Assembly: GCA_003999685.1 (NCBI GenBank)
Contig: CP021223.1
Location: forward strand, 1,178,001-1,242,000
DNA from: Taiwanofungus camphoratus
Lineage: Eukaryota > Basidiomycota > Agaricomycetes > Polyporales > Taiwanofungaceae
Direction: 5' to 3'
Length of the DNA stretch: 64,000 nucleotides
A program made the translations under genes and the position numbers. This document shows, piece by piece, positions 29,161 to 40,750 of the stretch (position 1 is the first letter of the stretch; every line of letters starts with the position of its first letter). The notes under the pieces were generated by a model. It saw only the letters and a list, made by a program, of their open reading frames with translations, ran no database searches and was not told where the DNA came from.

Positions 29161-31399
29161 ATGGCCTCTGCAGTGTCCGACTTGGACGAACACGTTCTAC
29201 GGCGGGTCCAGTCAACTGGAGACCTGGATATCGAGACTTCCACACGGCCGAGTCGGTTTCGCATATCAGATAGTTATGGTCGCTCAGAGAGCCAGACGCC
29301 GGGGAGCTTGCGTACACCGCATACAGAGGAGCCCTCCATGTCTCTGCATAGTGCCAACATAGCATCCACCCCCATTACTGTGCCAGAGGCTGCCCAACAT
29401 CGTACGAGTAGCCCGCACACGTCCTGGGACATTCCCAATCGCGTGGTTCTAGCAGGTCAGGCTGAACCTAATATGGCCGCAGAGCCTCACGGAATGGCTC
29501 CAACCCCTACCAGTGAACCTCTTACGTTGGCGGATAGACTGATGGCCTTCTTGGGCTACACCGGGGACAATGCAAAGACAAGGAGGGAGCTTTTTTCCCT
29601 ACTCTGGAACCTCGCTTTCGCACTGGCCCAGGTTTGTCGTAACTTCCAGATCGTACACATAATTCTTCTTAAATGTGGTTCGTGTCTAGTTTATTATTAT
29701 CATCACACTATTAGCGTACTCGGCGCACCACGAAAGCCCCACTAAGCCTGGGTTATCAGAATGGGCGGCATGCGAGAGGCCTCTCGGTGTGTGGGATTCG
29801 ATATGGCTTGTCAGAGTTGCCTTGGGTTGCCTGTTGTCAACTTGGGGTTGGCATAGAGAGCGGACCCTGCGACTCATGTAAGCCTGATCATGAGTGTACG
29901 TGGAGTCTCGCTGATTTATTTATACTGTGATTTAGTCAAGCGAGAAGGCAGAATGCAGAGAATGCAGAGGAAGGACGCACTGATCGCCCATCTTCCGGAT
30001 TACCTGTATCTCGGCCCATTACAGTGAACAGGCCTACTCTGCCCCGGAACTCAAGACCCTCCATCGGTCCTATTACCGGTCAGACTGGAGATAGCTCGAA
30101 TGCTGATCCCTCCACAGAGCTGAAACATTCACACCTCTTTTCCCGGTACGTTCGCCTGATCAATGTCATCAGAAGCATGATTTAATAGATTCACACTCCT
30201 CGGCCGCTTGATGCGCTTAACTCATCTGAATGCGAATCCGAGCAGCTTGTCGCTTCTTACATCTTTCATCTCTCTGGCATGGTTTCTAACCGCTCACATC
30301 CTCGAATATACCTCCGTCAATGATTGCCGCTTCTCTTCACCTCATCTTTGGTGGCTTACCTTTGGTATCCTCTGCATCCTGTATGTCACGATTCTTGAGA
30401 TTTTCCTCCTTGGCCTGTTGGTCTTCATTCTCGGTCCTGTTATCTACGTAAGATTTTTCCAATTCTGCATCGTTGTCACTGACTTAACGAGTTCGTCTGA
30501 TCTGCACAGTTGTTTTGGAATATCTTCTTGCTGTGCCTGGGTCGGCACCCGATTCAAAATCCTCATTACATCAAGCCTGAAATCGGGAAACTCCCTAAGT
30601 CTGTTGTGGATCAAATTCCACTTGTGCTCTACATCCCGCCTCCCCCGGACGACGAGCCCAGCGGTAGTAAGACTAAGGATCCTGCTGCGGTCTCGTCGCC
30701 CACGCATTCCTACCCACCAAAACCGCCTGCGCGCGATAAGCGGCCGAAGCGGCGCTTCGCATTCATGCGGGGCATGTCTTCGCTGAAGGACAAGAGCAAA
30801 AGCAGTGGAAGCGCTAGTAGTCTAGGTGCGAAGGGCTCTGCGAAAGAGCGAGCTCAGGCAGGTGTGGCCGCAGTCACGATGACGTGGGAGGATCACTGGG
30901 AGGCAGGCGAGTATCCGTTCGTGCGGCTGGAGGGAAACCGCGCAGTGTGTGCGATATGCTTGCTCGATTTCGAAGAGCCGAAGAAGACCGGGGGAGACTC
31001 TGAGGCTGAGGCGAAAGGAGAAGAGAGACATGGCACAGTTGACGTGACGACAATTCCTGAGCTTCCTATGCAAGGTGACGCGACAGAGACAGCGGGAGCT
31101 CAGGAAGTCGAGGAAGTTCAAGTGGAGGAGGTAACGGACGTAGATAGAGAGCAGCTAAGACTGGACGATGCAGGAGAGGGCCCGCAGCCGTTGCGGCTAT
31201 TAGGCTGTGGACATGTATTCCATGTAGGTGCCGTATGATGTGGTGTGCGGTATGGGGGCTTACAATACTTTTCCAACAGAAAACCTGTGTTGACCCCTGG
31301 CTCACAGACGTGTCTGGCCGGTGTCCAGTTTGCCAGCGTCCAGTTGAGATCTCAGAGGCAACCGCAAAGAAAGATAAGGGAAGTCGACGGACATCCTAG
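29161..31399 (+). CDS. Multi-pass membrane RING-H2 protein (probable E3 ubiquitin ligase)
   Basis: Disordered Ser/Thr/Pro N-terminus (to about 29510), then several membrane segments: LLWNLAFALAQFIIIITLLA (across an intron), IWLVRVALGCLLSTWGW, LLTSFISLAWFLTAHILEY and a long hydrophobic run WLTFGILCILYVTILEIFLL through LFWNIFLLCLG. A cytosolic Pro/Lys/Ser-rich region follows, and a C-terminal RING-H2. The RING ligands are CAIC (30953), then after 82 residues C-x-H-x2-H-x2-C (CGHVFHKTC, formed across an intron) and CPVC. This is a complete C3H2C3 set but with a very long first loop rich in Glu, Asp and Thr. The layout suggests a ligase anchored in ER, Golgi or vacuolar membrane; the substrate is unknown. 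The start at 29161 is the first ATG in frame; an upstream exon is possible. Confidence 0.82.
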
Positions 31400-31738
31400 A
31401 ACTACGTATGTTACCTCATTTCTATGCATTTCTTCTTGGTGAGTTTAAAAATCAGCCGTCTCGTTTGTTACTGTTACGCTCGTCATGCTTTTGATGTATG
31501 CCTAGTTCACTCGTATCTCTTAAATTTTTCTAGCTGTGATATCTCGCTCTGTTTATATACCGAAACTACTTGTACGAGTACCAGATCTCATGTAAGATTT
31601 ACCTCCCACGAACTGCTTTCGATTTTACTATTCGTCTGCTGGCTATCAATGAATGTAACAGCATGTGATTTGATGAAATACTGTATTGGACAAGGTGGAG
31701 GAATATTATAAGCACACGTACAATACATATAAGGTACA
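31400..31738. other. Convergent spacer
   Basis: AT-rich 3' region between the RING gene and RPB3; 3' UTRs only, nothing else seen. Confidence 0.55.
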
Positions 31739-33461
31739 CTACGCGTTCCACCCATTGACCTGCTGTGTTGGACTACCCCACCCAGCCCCAGCCCCAGCGC
31801 CTCCCCACCCTCCAGCGCCCGACGACGGGCTCGTACTCCCAGCTCCCCAACCCGGCCCTGATCCCGCTGCAGGGCTCGTGCCCCCAGCGGCCCCCCATCC
31901 GCCTCCTGTCGGGCTCGCCCACCCGCCGGCGCGGGACGGGCTGCCCCATCCACTAGCTGCTCCATTTGCATTCGGGCTCGTCTGTCCCCACCCGCCTGAT
32001 GGTGCACTCCATGCCCCGCCCGCTGCGCCACCACCTGGGCCGTTAGTCGGGGCGAGCGGCTGCTCGCCGCCTGGGAGCACGTCAAGTTCGGGCTCAGACT
32101 TCAGGCCGAGAATAAGGTTAGCGAGTTTTGTTTGAAGTTCTTGTAGGCCCTGGTCAAGACAGGATCAGCAGGTAAGCGAGGCCGATCGAGGGTATAGATG
32201 CTGGGTGTCATGGCCACGAGACATACCTTCATCACGACCTCTTGTGGGCCTAAGCTTCCATCGGTCTCAATCTCCATGTAAAACTTATTCGGACGCGCAT
32301 TAAAGTCGAACTGCTGGTCATCACGTGGTGGTTCTTCCTCTTTCGCGTTTTCGCTTAGGGGCCACTCTGCTCGCTCATCGGACTCGAACCAATAGGATGT
32401 GTGCCGCAGCTTATTATGTGGATCGTATTCGAAAGCGACGGCCGAGCAGGGTGACCACTTCGCGTGCTCTTTTGCAATGCCCTACTCCCAATAAGTATCA
32501 GCCAGAATCTTTTGGATGAGGGGCGACTGGCAGCAGGATCGTGGAAAAAAGGTCAGACCTTTTTGGCGATACAGCGTACTTTCAGCTCCTGCCCCTTACG
32601 CATTTTGCAAATCAGCACAGGAGGGACGCCCGGCTCGTCTGCAACGTCAGACAGGAGGAAAGTATAAGATCCAGTTCATAATTCCAAAGAAGAGCTTGGT
32701 GAGTAAACGCACTTTTGCCGACAGGATGTCCAAAGTTGTCTCCCCGCTTCGCTAGCTCTTCAGATCCGTCATCGTTGTCGTTCCAGTTGATCGCAGGTTG
32801 GCCGAATGCGGGCTGGCGTGGTCCAGTGACATCTAGATGCGCGCTGGTAACGTCCATTGTGTTGAACTCGTCGTGGGACGCGACATTCAGCGTTAGCTCG
32901 ATCGCGCAGTATTGGCACCATGAAATACATGTACAGTCCTATGTTTGCAATAATTCAAATACATAAAATGCGTGAGTTAACGAAGTGAAATGCCAGCCAG
33001 CGATCATCAAATATGACCGACTCAAGAAAAAAGAAGAAGGACAAAACGTACCCGAGTGTACCGCATGCCCTCATCGCAATTGGTGCTCACGAGGGGTATC
33101 TGCCCAAGTCGGTGTGCAATGAATTCGTCTGGTAATACAGTCGTGTTCGTCTCGATCTCCACCATGTCAATGGCTACTTCATAAGTGCAATCGGTAGAAA
33201 GTGTAAGAATTGGAGTGCTCACCAACTGTAGGAATGTCCGCCATCACGACTCGACGGAAAGAGTTTGCAAGCCTATTGAAGACTGTAGTAAATCATGATG
33301 TTCCAGTGACATGATGAGTCTTGTCGGAGGAAAGAGAAATGGCAAGAGAGATTGGGAACGAATGCGTACGCAAGGTCGACATTCTCGAGGACGAAGTTAA
33401 CACGGTCTTTCTTGAGTTCGCGAATGCGCACAATTGGTTCGAGATCTTGGGAGTTCTGCAT
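31739..33461 (-). CDS. RPB3: RNA polymerase II subunit Rpb3 with GW/WG-rich C-terminal tail
   Basis: Core subunit that pairs with Rpb11 in RNA polymerase II assembly. Start [19 protein letters not shown] at 33461. Diagnostic segments: [20 protein letters not shown] (across an intron), [40 protein letters not shown], then the zinc loop [10 protein letters not shown] with C-x-C-x3-C-x2-C spacing as in yeast Rpb3. Later come [20 protein letters not shown] and [20 protein letters not shown]. The protein then carries an extra tail of about 110 residues (31739-32077) made of Gly, Ala, Ser, Pro and nine regularly spaced Trp residues, eight of them as GW ([28 protein letters not shown] and so on). 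Budding-yeast Rpb3 is 318 residues and has no such tail. Multiple exons. The core assignment is secure; the tail's role is unknown. Confidence 0.95.
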
Positions 33462-34037
33462 GGGAAGATAGCGAGCGGATGGGAATTAAGCGCATAAATT
33501 CGAAGTACTTGCACCACAGAAAGTACTCAGGATGTTTACTTGGTGTGGTCAACCTGAAAGCTAGAGTTAGGATCGAGAGGGGTATTATGGCAGCATTTCC
33601 CTTTCCAGAGAACCAGAGTTCTGTGGTTAGGGTCTAGATCCATCGCGTGGCACTGCCTACACAACTCAACTAGGACGGCGATTGACTTGCCCTGTTCCGT
33701 TCCAAGTCGTTTCTACTACATACCGCTACTACTTACTGGCATAGTCGGGCCTGCGGTTTGTCTTCAAATCGGCTTGAAGGAAACTTGACCCTGGTGCTCT
33801 CACGCAGTGTACCTGCCGCTACATTTGTTCAAGTTTCTCACAGCTGAAGACTCTGGGTTACTTTGCTCTGGCGTGGATACTCAAGATATTGCATACCCCG
33901 GAAATTATCTTGCCCTGCCTGAGAAGCTGTAGCATAGTGTGAACTAGCTCGTATACGTGCTCTGCGTCGCCCTAGCCCCCGCGTTGCTTCCATATATCCC
34001 TGCGTGGTCAATCGCTGAAGCCTCATGATTCTTGGCG
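33462..34037. other. Divergent promoter region, RPB3 and amino-acid transporter
   Basis: 576 bases between two divergent starts. No TATA box stands out and no repeats are seen. Confidence 0.5.
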
Positions 34038-36223
34038 ATGCTGGGTATAAGTAGACAACGCGATTACGAGCAAGAGGGCTATGCGAGGGAACCATTACTG
34101 AACGAAAACGACGAGATTCTTTCCGCACACGATTCCGATGACATCCTCTTTTCTGTAGGCGATGACGAACCAGAAGATTCCTCCCCCCTTAGCAGCCCTG
34201 ACTCGTCTCAACCAAAGACAGGACATAGCGTCCGCTTTCAGGAGGATGTCCAGGTGATTGGTCCTCCGCTCAGGTCGACATTTCAGAGTCGCGAAGCCGG
34301 TGCGTGAGTCGGTTCTATTTACCGTCCTGTGAGGAGGTGTTGAGGCATCGTCCAGAATATGAACTGGACACGGACGACCTGGACGGTGAAACCCTCGTTC
34401 AGCTCGAAACTGCACAACAGCACCGACCACAGCACACAGGACGGCACCGTGAGCAGTCGGTGCCACTTCTCGTCGGGCTCCTGGACTCGGCTTCTGCTCG
34501 CAGAAGTGCGGATGGCAGTCTGCAGTTGGAGCACCGAAATCCAAACGGGGATACACCTGATGAAAACGTCGATTTGGATGCTCTCGCGGCAAAGCAGCTT
34601 GCGGGGGGTGGTATGCTTGACTCCATAGCAAACATGGCCAACTCCATTCTGGGCGCAGGTAATACCCTCACTATAGTCTTGCGTACATGCTGAAGGCGTC
34701 TCTTTTAGGAATCATTGGTAAAATGAGTCATCTCTCTTTGGGATCATAATTGAAGCTGTCTTTGGTTAGGTCTTCCGTATGCCGTGCGTCAGGCGGGCTT
34801 TGTTATGGGTATTTTACTCCTTGTGATTTTGTGCGCGGTGACGGATTGGACAATCCGGCTCATTGTTATCAATGCGAAGCTGAGCGGGCGCAACTCGTAT
34901 ATTGAGATCATGCACTATTGTTTTGGCTCGAGTGGCCGTGCGGCGGTGTCGTTCTTTCAGTTCGCATTCGCTTTCGGAGGTAATTTTCCCCCTAACCTGT
35001 CTAAATTCATATTCACAGTGTCTGCAGGCATGTGCGCGTTCGGCATCATCATCGGTGATTCCCTCCCATCGTTCCTCGCGCAAGTAATCCCTTTTAATCA
35101 TGCCAACCGCCAACAGGGGACACTATACCACATGTCATCCGTTCCGTTTTTCCTAACCTCTACAGCGTCCCTGTCTTGTCCTTGCTCACCAAGCGCCAGT
35201 TCGTCATCGCATTGTGCACCATCGTTGTCTCGTACCCCCTCTCGCTCTATCGTGACATCCACAAGCTCGCGCGTGCATCCGCACTCGCGCTTGTTGGTAT
35301 GATTATCATCGTCATCGCCGTGCTCGTCGATGGCCCGCGCGTTGCGCCAGAGCTCAAGGGGGACCAGAATCAACGCTTTACAGTGCTTGGTCCTGGCGTT
35401 TTCCAGGCCATTGGCGTCATCAGCTTCGCATTTGTGTGCCATCATAATTCATTATTGATATACGGGAGCCTGCGCACACCAACGATGGACCGGTTTGCGA
35501 AGGTGACGCATATATCGACTTTGGTGTCGCTCGTGGCGTGCTGTACCCTGGCGATCTCGGCGTATTTAGTATTCACGAACAAGACGCAGGGAAACATTCT
35601 AAACAACTTTGCCCCGGTCAGTTAGGCTGAATGACCACATTGAGTGAAGCTGTGTTGACGTATTATGTGCGTAGGACGACACATTGATTAATGTTGCGCG
35701 TTTCTGTTTCGGGCTAAACATGTTCACGACTCTTCCACTCGAGCTCTTTGTCTGCCGAGAGGTACATTTTACTATTTCTTGCTTCTCACACAGGATTGAA
35801 ATGCAATTCTGCTCAGGTGGTCGAGCAGTACTTCTTTCCGCACGAAACATTCAACATGCAGCGGCACGTCTTTTTCACGACCGTCATTCTCTGCTCCTCT
35901 ATGCTCAGTATGTATTCGAACCTTGTCTGTATTGGCGTGTATTGGCGTGTCTTACCTGTCGTTTGTCACAAGTTGCGCTTGTTACTTGCGATCTCGGTGT
36001 CATGCTCGAGATCACTGGCGGTGCATCCGCCACTGCGCTTGCGTTCATCTTTCCCGCCGCCTGCTACATGCGGCTCGCTGACCAAGGTGTGCCATGGTAT
36101 GCACGCAGCAAGCTCCCGGCGCTCGCATGTGTCGCATTCGGCGCGATCGTCATGGCGATATCTCTCTTCCTTGCGCTCGGAAAGGTGTGGACACCAGAAG
36201 GCGGTGCACGGATATGCGTATAG
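34038..36223 (+). CDS. AVT-family (AAAP) amino-acid transporter, AVT2/SLC38-like
   Basis: Moves neutral amino acids with protons across a membrane, by analogy with yeast vacuolar AVT proteins. A long hydrophilic N-terminus of about 190 residues (acidic patches, a Ser cluster PEDSSPLSSPDSSQP) precedes the transporter core, which begins GMLDSIANMANSILGAG, the hallmark first helix of the AAAP family, and continues IGLPYAVRQAGFVMGILLL. Other diagnostic pieces are FGIIIGDTIPHVIRSVFPN (after removing a 66-base intron from about 35055), VIALCTIVVSYPLSLYRDI, GVISFAFVCHHNSLLIY and GASATALAFIFPAACY. About 11 membrane segments, several introns, stop TAG at 36221. The GAGIIG and GDTIPH pattern is closest to AVT2-type proteins; substrate and membrane are inferred. 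Confidence 0.9.
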
Positions 36224-36453
36224 CATAATAAAACGTCGTTTTATGCCGTACTTGTCTCGCGGTCTGCGATAGGGCTGACCATGTGGGATTGCATCTAGTT
36301 AGTACATCATAGCCTGTATGGATCGCAGAGACACAGCGAGAGAAGTACGGGAGTGAGGGCACGGACTCTACTATTTACTCGGGTCTGGGACATACACCGC
36401 ATACATGTACACCTGCTCATCTATTCGCATTAGTACCAGCACTCGGATCATGT

Positions 36454-38451
36454 TCACCAGGGGGCGTTGACCAGCGCCTGCAGGCCCGGTACTGCAGCGA
36501 CGTCTTCGAGCCGCACGCCCTTCGCGGCGCTCTCCGATGCGGACAGTGGGGAGACATCGAGTCTTGGCCAATTTGCCCAGACACGCTCGACGCGGCTCGA
36601 GGGCTGCTCCGCGGGTGGGCATTCGAGCGGGTCGAAGACAAGCAGCCAGATCGCATCGTAACCTCCGGCTGTGGGAGCTGAGGTGAGTGGGACTGAGATT
36701 GGCAGGCACAGGGGAGACGGCGCACCTCCGGGAACACCACCCCCAATAACGCCCGCGCCAGACATGCACGCGTCGAGCAGTTCAGTCTGTTCGGGAGGCT
36801 CGATCGGCACGCCGGACAAATTGCCCATTTCGCGCATCTTTGCACGGATGTCCTGCAGGATGATGCGAAGCATGAAGTGTTAGCGACGGCAGTGGACAGT
36901 GGAGAAACAAATGGACCTCAGATAGCCCGTGTGCCTCAGTGAACGCATCGATAATCTCCTGGTCATCTTGCGATATGTTCGGATTTGCAAGCCACTATAG
37001 CGGAAATGCATGAGAATAGACATTTTTGTCTCGACAAGTGTCCGAAAAGCGCCGAGCAGGATCACTGTCCACTTACCTGTACAGACTGCAATGTTGACAA
37101 GTACTTGACAGCTTTCGCGTAAGCTGCAGGATCGCGTGCGTGCAGCTCGGACATTCTGAGCAATGTCTTGCTCAGCGCCTGGTTGACTGTGTCGAGCGCG
37201 TTCCATAGTGCGCTGGCTAGATGGGCAGTACACGATGAGTTTTTCAGCACAGCACCTGAGAGGAGACGCTGACCCATCTCGCTGGATTCCTGGCGCCATT
37301 TTAGGACCTTGCCAACAAGGGAGGGCGTGTCGCTTCCAGCGTCGACGTCTGCGAGCATCAGTCGCGTCAGTGGCGGAAGCTTGAATGGTTCTACGCGATG
37401 ATTCCACGCCGCGTTCGACGGAGAGATGATGGGAAGGAGCGGTTGGCTGACAGCAGCCTATCACCGTGCACACCGCCTGAGAGTGAGCAAGAACCCCTGG
37501 GCCTGACGCCGGAGGGCGAACTTACCGGATCGTCGCTCATGAGCGGCTGCAGCACCGCGGGGTCGAAGCGGGTGTAGAGCTGGCTGCCAAACACCGCCGC
37601 GGACACGTCGAACCCGCTGCCGACCTTGCCCTGCGCGAGGCAGTGCACGTACTGCGCGAGGTTGTGCGCGAGGCGGCGGCCCGCGCTCGCGGACGCTGTG
37701 CCGCCGTGGGCGTCGCTGGCGAAGGCGTCGCGCGGGATGACGTTCAGGTGGAGGAGGAGGCTGGAGACGAGCGAGGTGATGAGCGCCGCGGAGGAGCCGA
37801 GGCCGGTCTTGTGCACCTCGGGCAGGCGGACGCCCGTATGGCTGAATGGCGGGAGCTGCGAGAGCGAGGCAAGTGTGGGAGGAAGGCTGCGGGCTGCAAG
37901 CTGTCGAAGCGGAGGTAAAGCACGGAGCGTGAGCGGTTGCACACTGAGCAGATACGGACCTGTGCGCGCTGCGAGTAGAAGTCATTATCGCCGACGATGG
38001 TGATGTCGAGGCCATACGACAAGCTATTTTGTAGTGCCCCTGCGCTCCTGGCCTCGAGGGCCAGCGACAGGGTGCGCTGTAGAGCGAGGTGCACGAATTT
38101 GTTTTTTGTCGACGAGGTCGAGGAGCTGGGGTGCAAACCCCCTCAGTACACTCCACGACGAGTGAAACGAGCTTACTTGTCTGCGACCTGTTCCACGCGG
38201 ACACCGTCAAAGTCGAAGTGGACGAAATAGACCCATGTCGCATCTACGAACTGGGGCGATCGCACGCGGATCTCAATCGGGCGGCCAGCCTGTGCCCGCG
38301 CGATAGTCGCGGCTTCGTCAAGGTCTTGTACGACGGTAAAGAATCGCGAGCTCGTCGAGACGACGACGCCCGGATAGGCGGGGTCAAGCACCAGGTACCC
38401 CCCTGCGAGGAGGACCTTTCCGGGGGAAGACACGACAGTGGTCATCGCCAT
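36454..38451 (-). CDS. ERG8: Phosphomevalonate kinase (mevalonate pathway)
   Basis: Converts 5-phosphomevalonate to 5-diphosphomevalonate using ATP, feeding sterol and isoprenoid synthesis. GHMP-kinase family, roughly 500 residues, several exons. N-terminus MAMTTVVSSPGKVLLAGGYL, with the SPGKVL..GGYLVL start seen in ERG8 proteins. Then LSYGLDITIVGDNDFYSQR, the GHMP ATP-binding loop EVHKTGLGSSAALITSLVSS, AQGKVGSGFDVSAAVFGS, the region LMLADVDAGSDTPSLVGKVL, and near the end the third GHMP motif region MSGAGVIGGGVPGGGGYDAI followed by WLLVF. Start taken at the first ATG of the exon (38451), with a second ATG two codons on; stop at 36454. It lies 455 bases downstream of HEM15 on the same strand, with no sign of co-transcription. 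Confidence 0.93.
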
Positions 38452-38906
38452 CGAACTGATAGACGAGATGAAGGGTAACAGCAAGCTTAAGATTTAGGAC
38501 TGGCCCGCGGAGAACCTGCGCCGATAGGGAGGGGGGCAACTTCTAAATATGCTGGTTCCTAAAAGGGGGGAGCGCTGTAGGAAGTGTTGCGGAACGAGTA
38601 ACGGAGATTCAGAAAGGTGGGCCATGGCTCTGGCGTGATGTGCTCCCTGTACGTCGAACGATGCACGGGCAATATCACAGATGGACTTGGAATCTCACGA
38701 CGCGGTCGGGTTCGCCTGAGCGCGTGTCTACTGGCACTCACACTACTGCTCACAGGCTCTGATCGCTCCCAGACACACTCGTTCGCATGCGCAACCTAAA
38801 GACCGCAGGACCCGCATCGAAACTCAAAATCCTCGCCTTGTGGCACCAAGAACATCGCAGAACAAGCACGTATAGCACATCGTATAGACACCGTGGCGGG
38901 AATACC
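38452..38906. other. Spacer between ERG8 and HEM15
   Basis: Upstream region of ERG8 and 3' region of HEM15. Nothing distinctive. Confidence 0.5.
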
Positions 38907-40353
38907 CTAGCGCCCCCCACGGGCAAACCAAGCCTTTTGCTGTCCACACGTTCCGTTGGTGCAGCCCGGACACCGCAGCCCCATCTGCACACTGGTGTAC
39001 CCCGCCCTCCCCGTCGAGACGTCCTTCAGATGCGCCGCAGCCAAATCTGCGAGCGCGCGGATGAACACGGGCGAGTCGTTGAGTGACTCGGCGCGGTGCA
39101 CTTCGATGCCATGCTGTGCGCGGCACCGTCAGCACAGATTCAGACGTGAGGCGCGGATCCTCACCTCTTTTGCCTCCTTGGCATATTCCAAGTCGAGCTC
39201 GTATAGAGTTTCGATGTGATCGCTGGTGAACGCGATCGGCACCAGAACCACTTGCTTCTGCCCTAGTCGCGCCAATCCCTTCAACGCCTCGCTTGTCTGC
39301 ATGCCCATCCACGCAGACGGCCCGACCTGTGACTGCCATACAAGGCGATACGGATTGGAGTGCCCGAGGCGATCCATCACTGCAGACACGGATGCCGACA
39401 CCTCGAGCACATATGGGTCGCCGCGGTTCACGACGGACATGGGCAGCGAGTGCGCGGAGAAGAGCAGCACCGTCTCCGAGCGCGTCGATTCGGGGAACTT
39501 GGCAAGTGCGCGCTCGATGTTCTGCGCAACTGCCTGCACACGGAATGAAGCACAGAACCCATGAGATCTTGCGTACTGACCTCAACGAACCCGGGGTGAG
39601 TGCCCCAGCGGTCGATCACGCTCCACTCGACCCCTTCCATCTCGCCTGCCTTGCCCCTTCTGTACAGCTCATTCAAACTGCTCCCTGTCGTACTGCAGCT
39701 GTACTGTGGGTACTGCGTGAACGCGACCGCGCGCTTCACGCCGTCTGCCTTCATCTGCCTCGCCGTCTCATCTGTAAGCGGGCGCGCATACCGGAAAGCG
39801 ACGTAGTGCTTGTGCGGTGCAGTCGCGGGGTGCAGCTCGTCCAGCAGCGCGGCCATGCGCTCGCCCTGCAAGTGCGTGTAACGCAGGATAGGCGAGCCGC
39901 CACCGATGTCGGTGTACTGCTGCTCGATTTTAGGAGTGCGCCTGCGTGCAATCAGGGGTGCGATGATGGACTGGAAGGGCAGCGGGATGAGGTCGCTGTC
40001 CGAGAAGAGGTTTTTGAGGAAGTCGTGTGTCTCTGGTACCTATTGAGAAGACGTCAGCGACCCGTGTGAGGCGCGGAACGCCGGGAGTATGTGGTCTTTA
40101 ATTGAGATAGGACGTACGGTGGAGGGCCCGCCCATGTTGAGCATCACGATGGCTTTCAGGACGCTATCAATAGTCGTTCTTTGAACCTAAGACTATTCTC
40201 ACATACCTGTAGGACTATCTCCATCCGTTAGCAGAATTCTCTCACAATTAGACATCGCACTGACCTCTTTCCAGCCGGCGGTGCGTGGTTCAACGAAGCC
40301 AATGAGCGGGCAAGCGACCGCGTCACTGCGCTTGTCCGCTGAAAATGAGTCAT
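38907..40353 (-). CDS. HEM15: Ferrochelatase, mitochondrial
   Basis: Last enzyme of heme synthesis, inserting Fe2+ into protoporphyrin IX at the mitochondrial inner membrane. Exon 1 (40353-40265) encodes a classic Arg/Ser/Ala-rich import signal, [20 protein letters not shown]. An 8-nt microexon (40214-40207) joins it to [12 protein letters not shown]. Diagnostic segments: [74 protein letters not shown] with the catalytic His, and [16 protein letters not shown]. The C-terminus [12 protein letters not shown], together with the Cys in YSCSTTG, supplies four Cys matching the [2Fe-2S] ligands of animal ferrochelatase; budding-yeast Hem15 lacks the cluster. Stop TAG at 38907. It shares a 397-base divergent promoter region with the PL14 gene. 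Confidence 0.95.
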
Positions 40354-40750
40354 TTTCGTGCCAGGTTAAAGGAGGGAAAGCCGCTGGCAAAGGAGACAGG
40401 ATTCAATATTCAAGGATCGAGGAATGGAGTGGGCTGAAGCATCCTTCGTTTTGCCACGGCGGGAAAGGACGCGTCGTACGGCTCGTTCCTGACATTTGTA
40501 ATCGCTCTTATTGGGGCATACAACAGGATAGGAAGCCATTACATGGTATTTCTTACTCCCCATAACAATTTTACTTATTTTTATTTATCTATTGTCACGT
40601 GCCTGATCGTCAAGACCGCGAGTCTCGACAGTCTCAATTCTAAGTCGTTCTCGTGGTCAATTTCACAATCGCTCGCCGACTCGAAACATGTTCGACAATA
40701 CTTATAAACTGGACTAAGGCGTACTGTACCTTCACCTTCTCTATACTGCC
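40354..40750. other. Divergent promoter region, HEM15 and PL14 gene
   Basis: 397 bases between the two starts. A TATA-like TTATAAA lies near 40703, about 45 bases before the PL14 gene's ATG. Confidence 0.5.
40702..40710 (+). promoter_or_regulatory. TATA-like element upstream of PL14 gene
   Basis: TTATAAACT is placed about 41-49 bases upstream of the ATG at 40751. Position is plausible for a short-leader promoter, but the match is short and could be chance. Confidence 0.35.

Noticed and set aside
37461-38243. 260-codon minus-strand frame in the ERG8 locus
   Set aside because: Out-of-frame shadow of ERG8 exons; Arg/Ala/Pro-rich without motifs.
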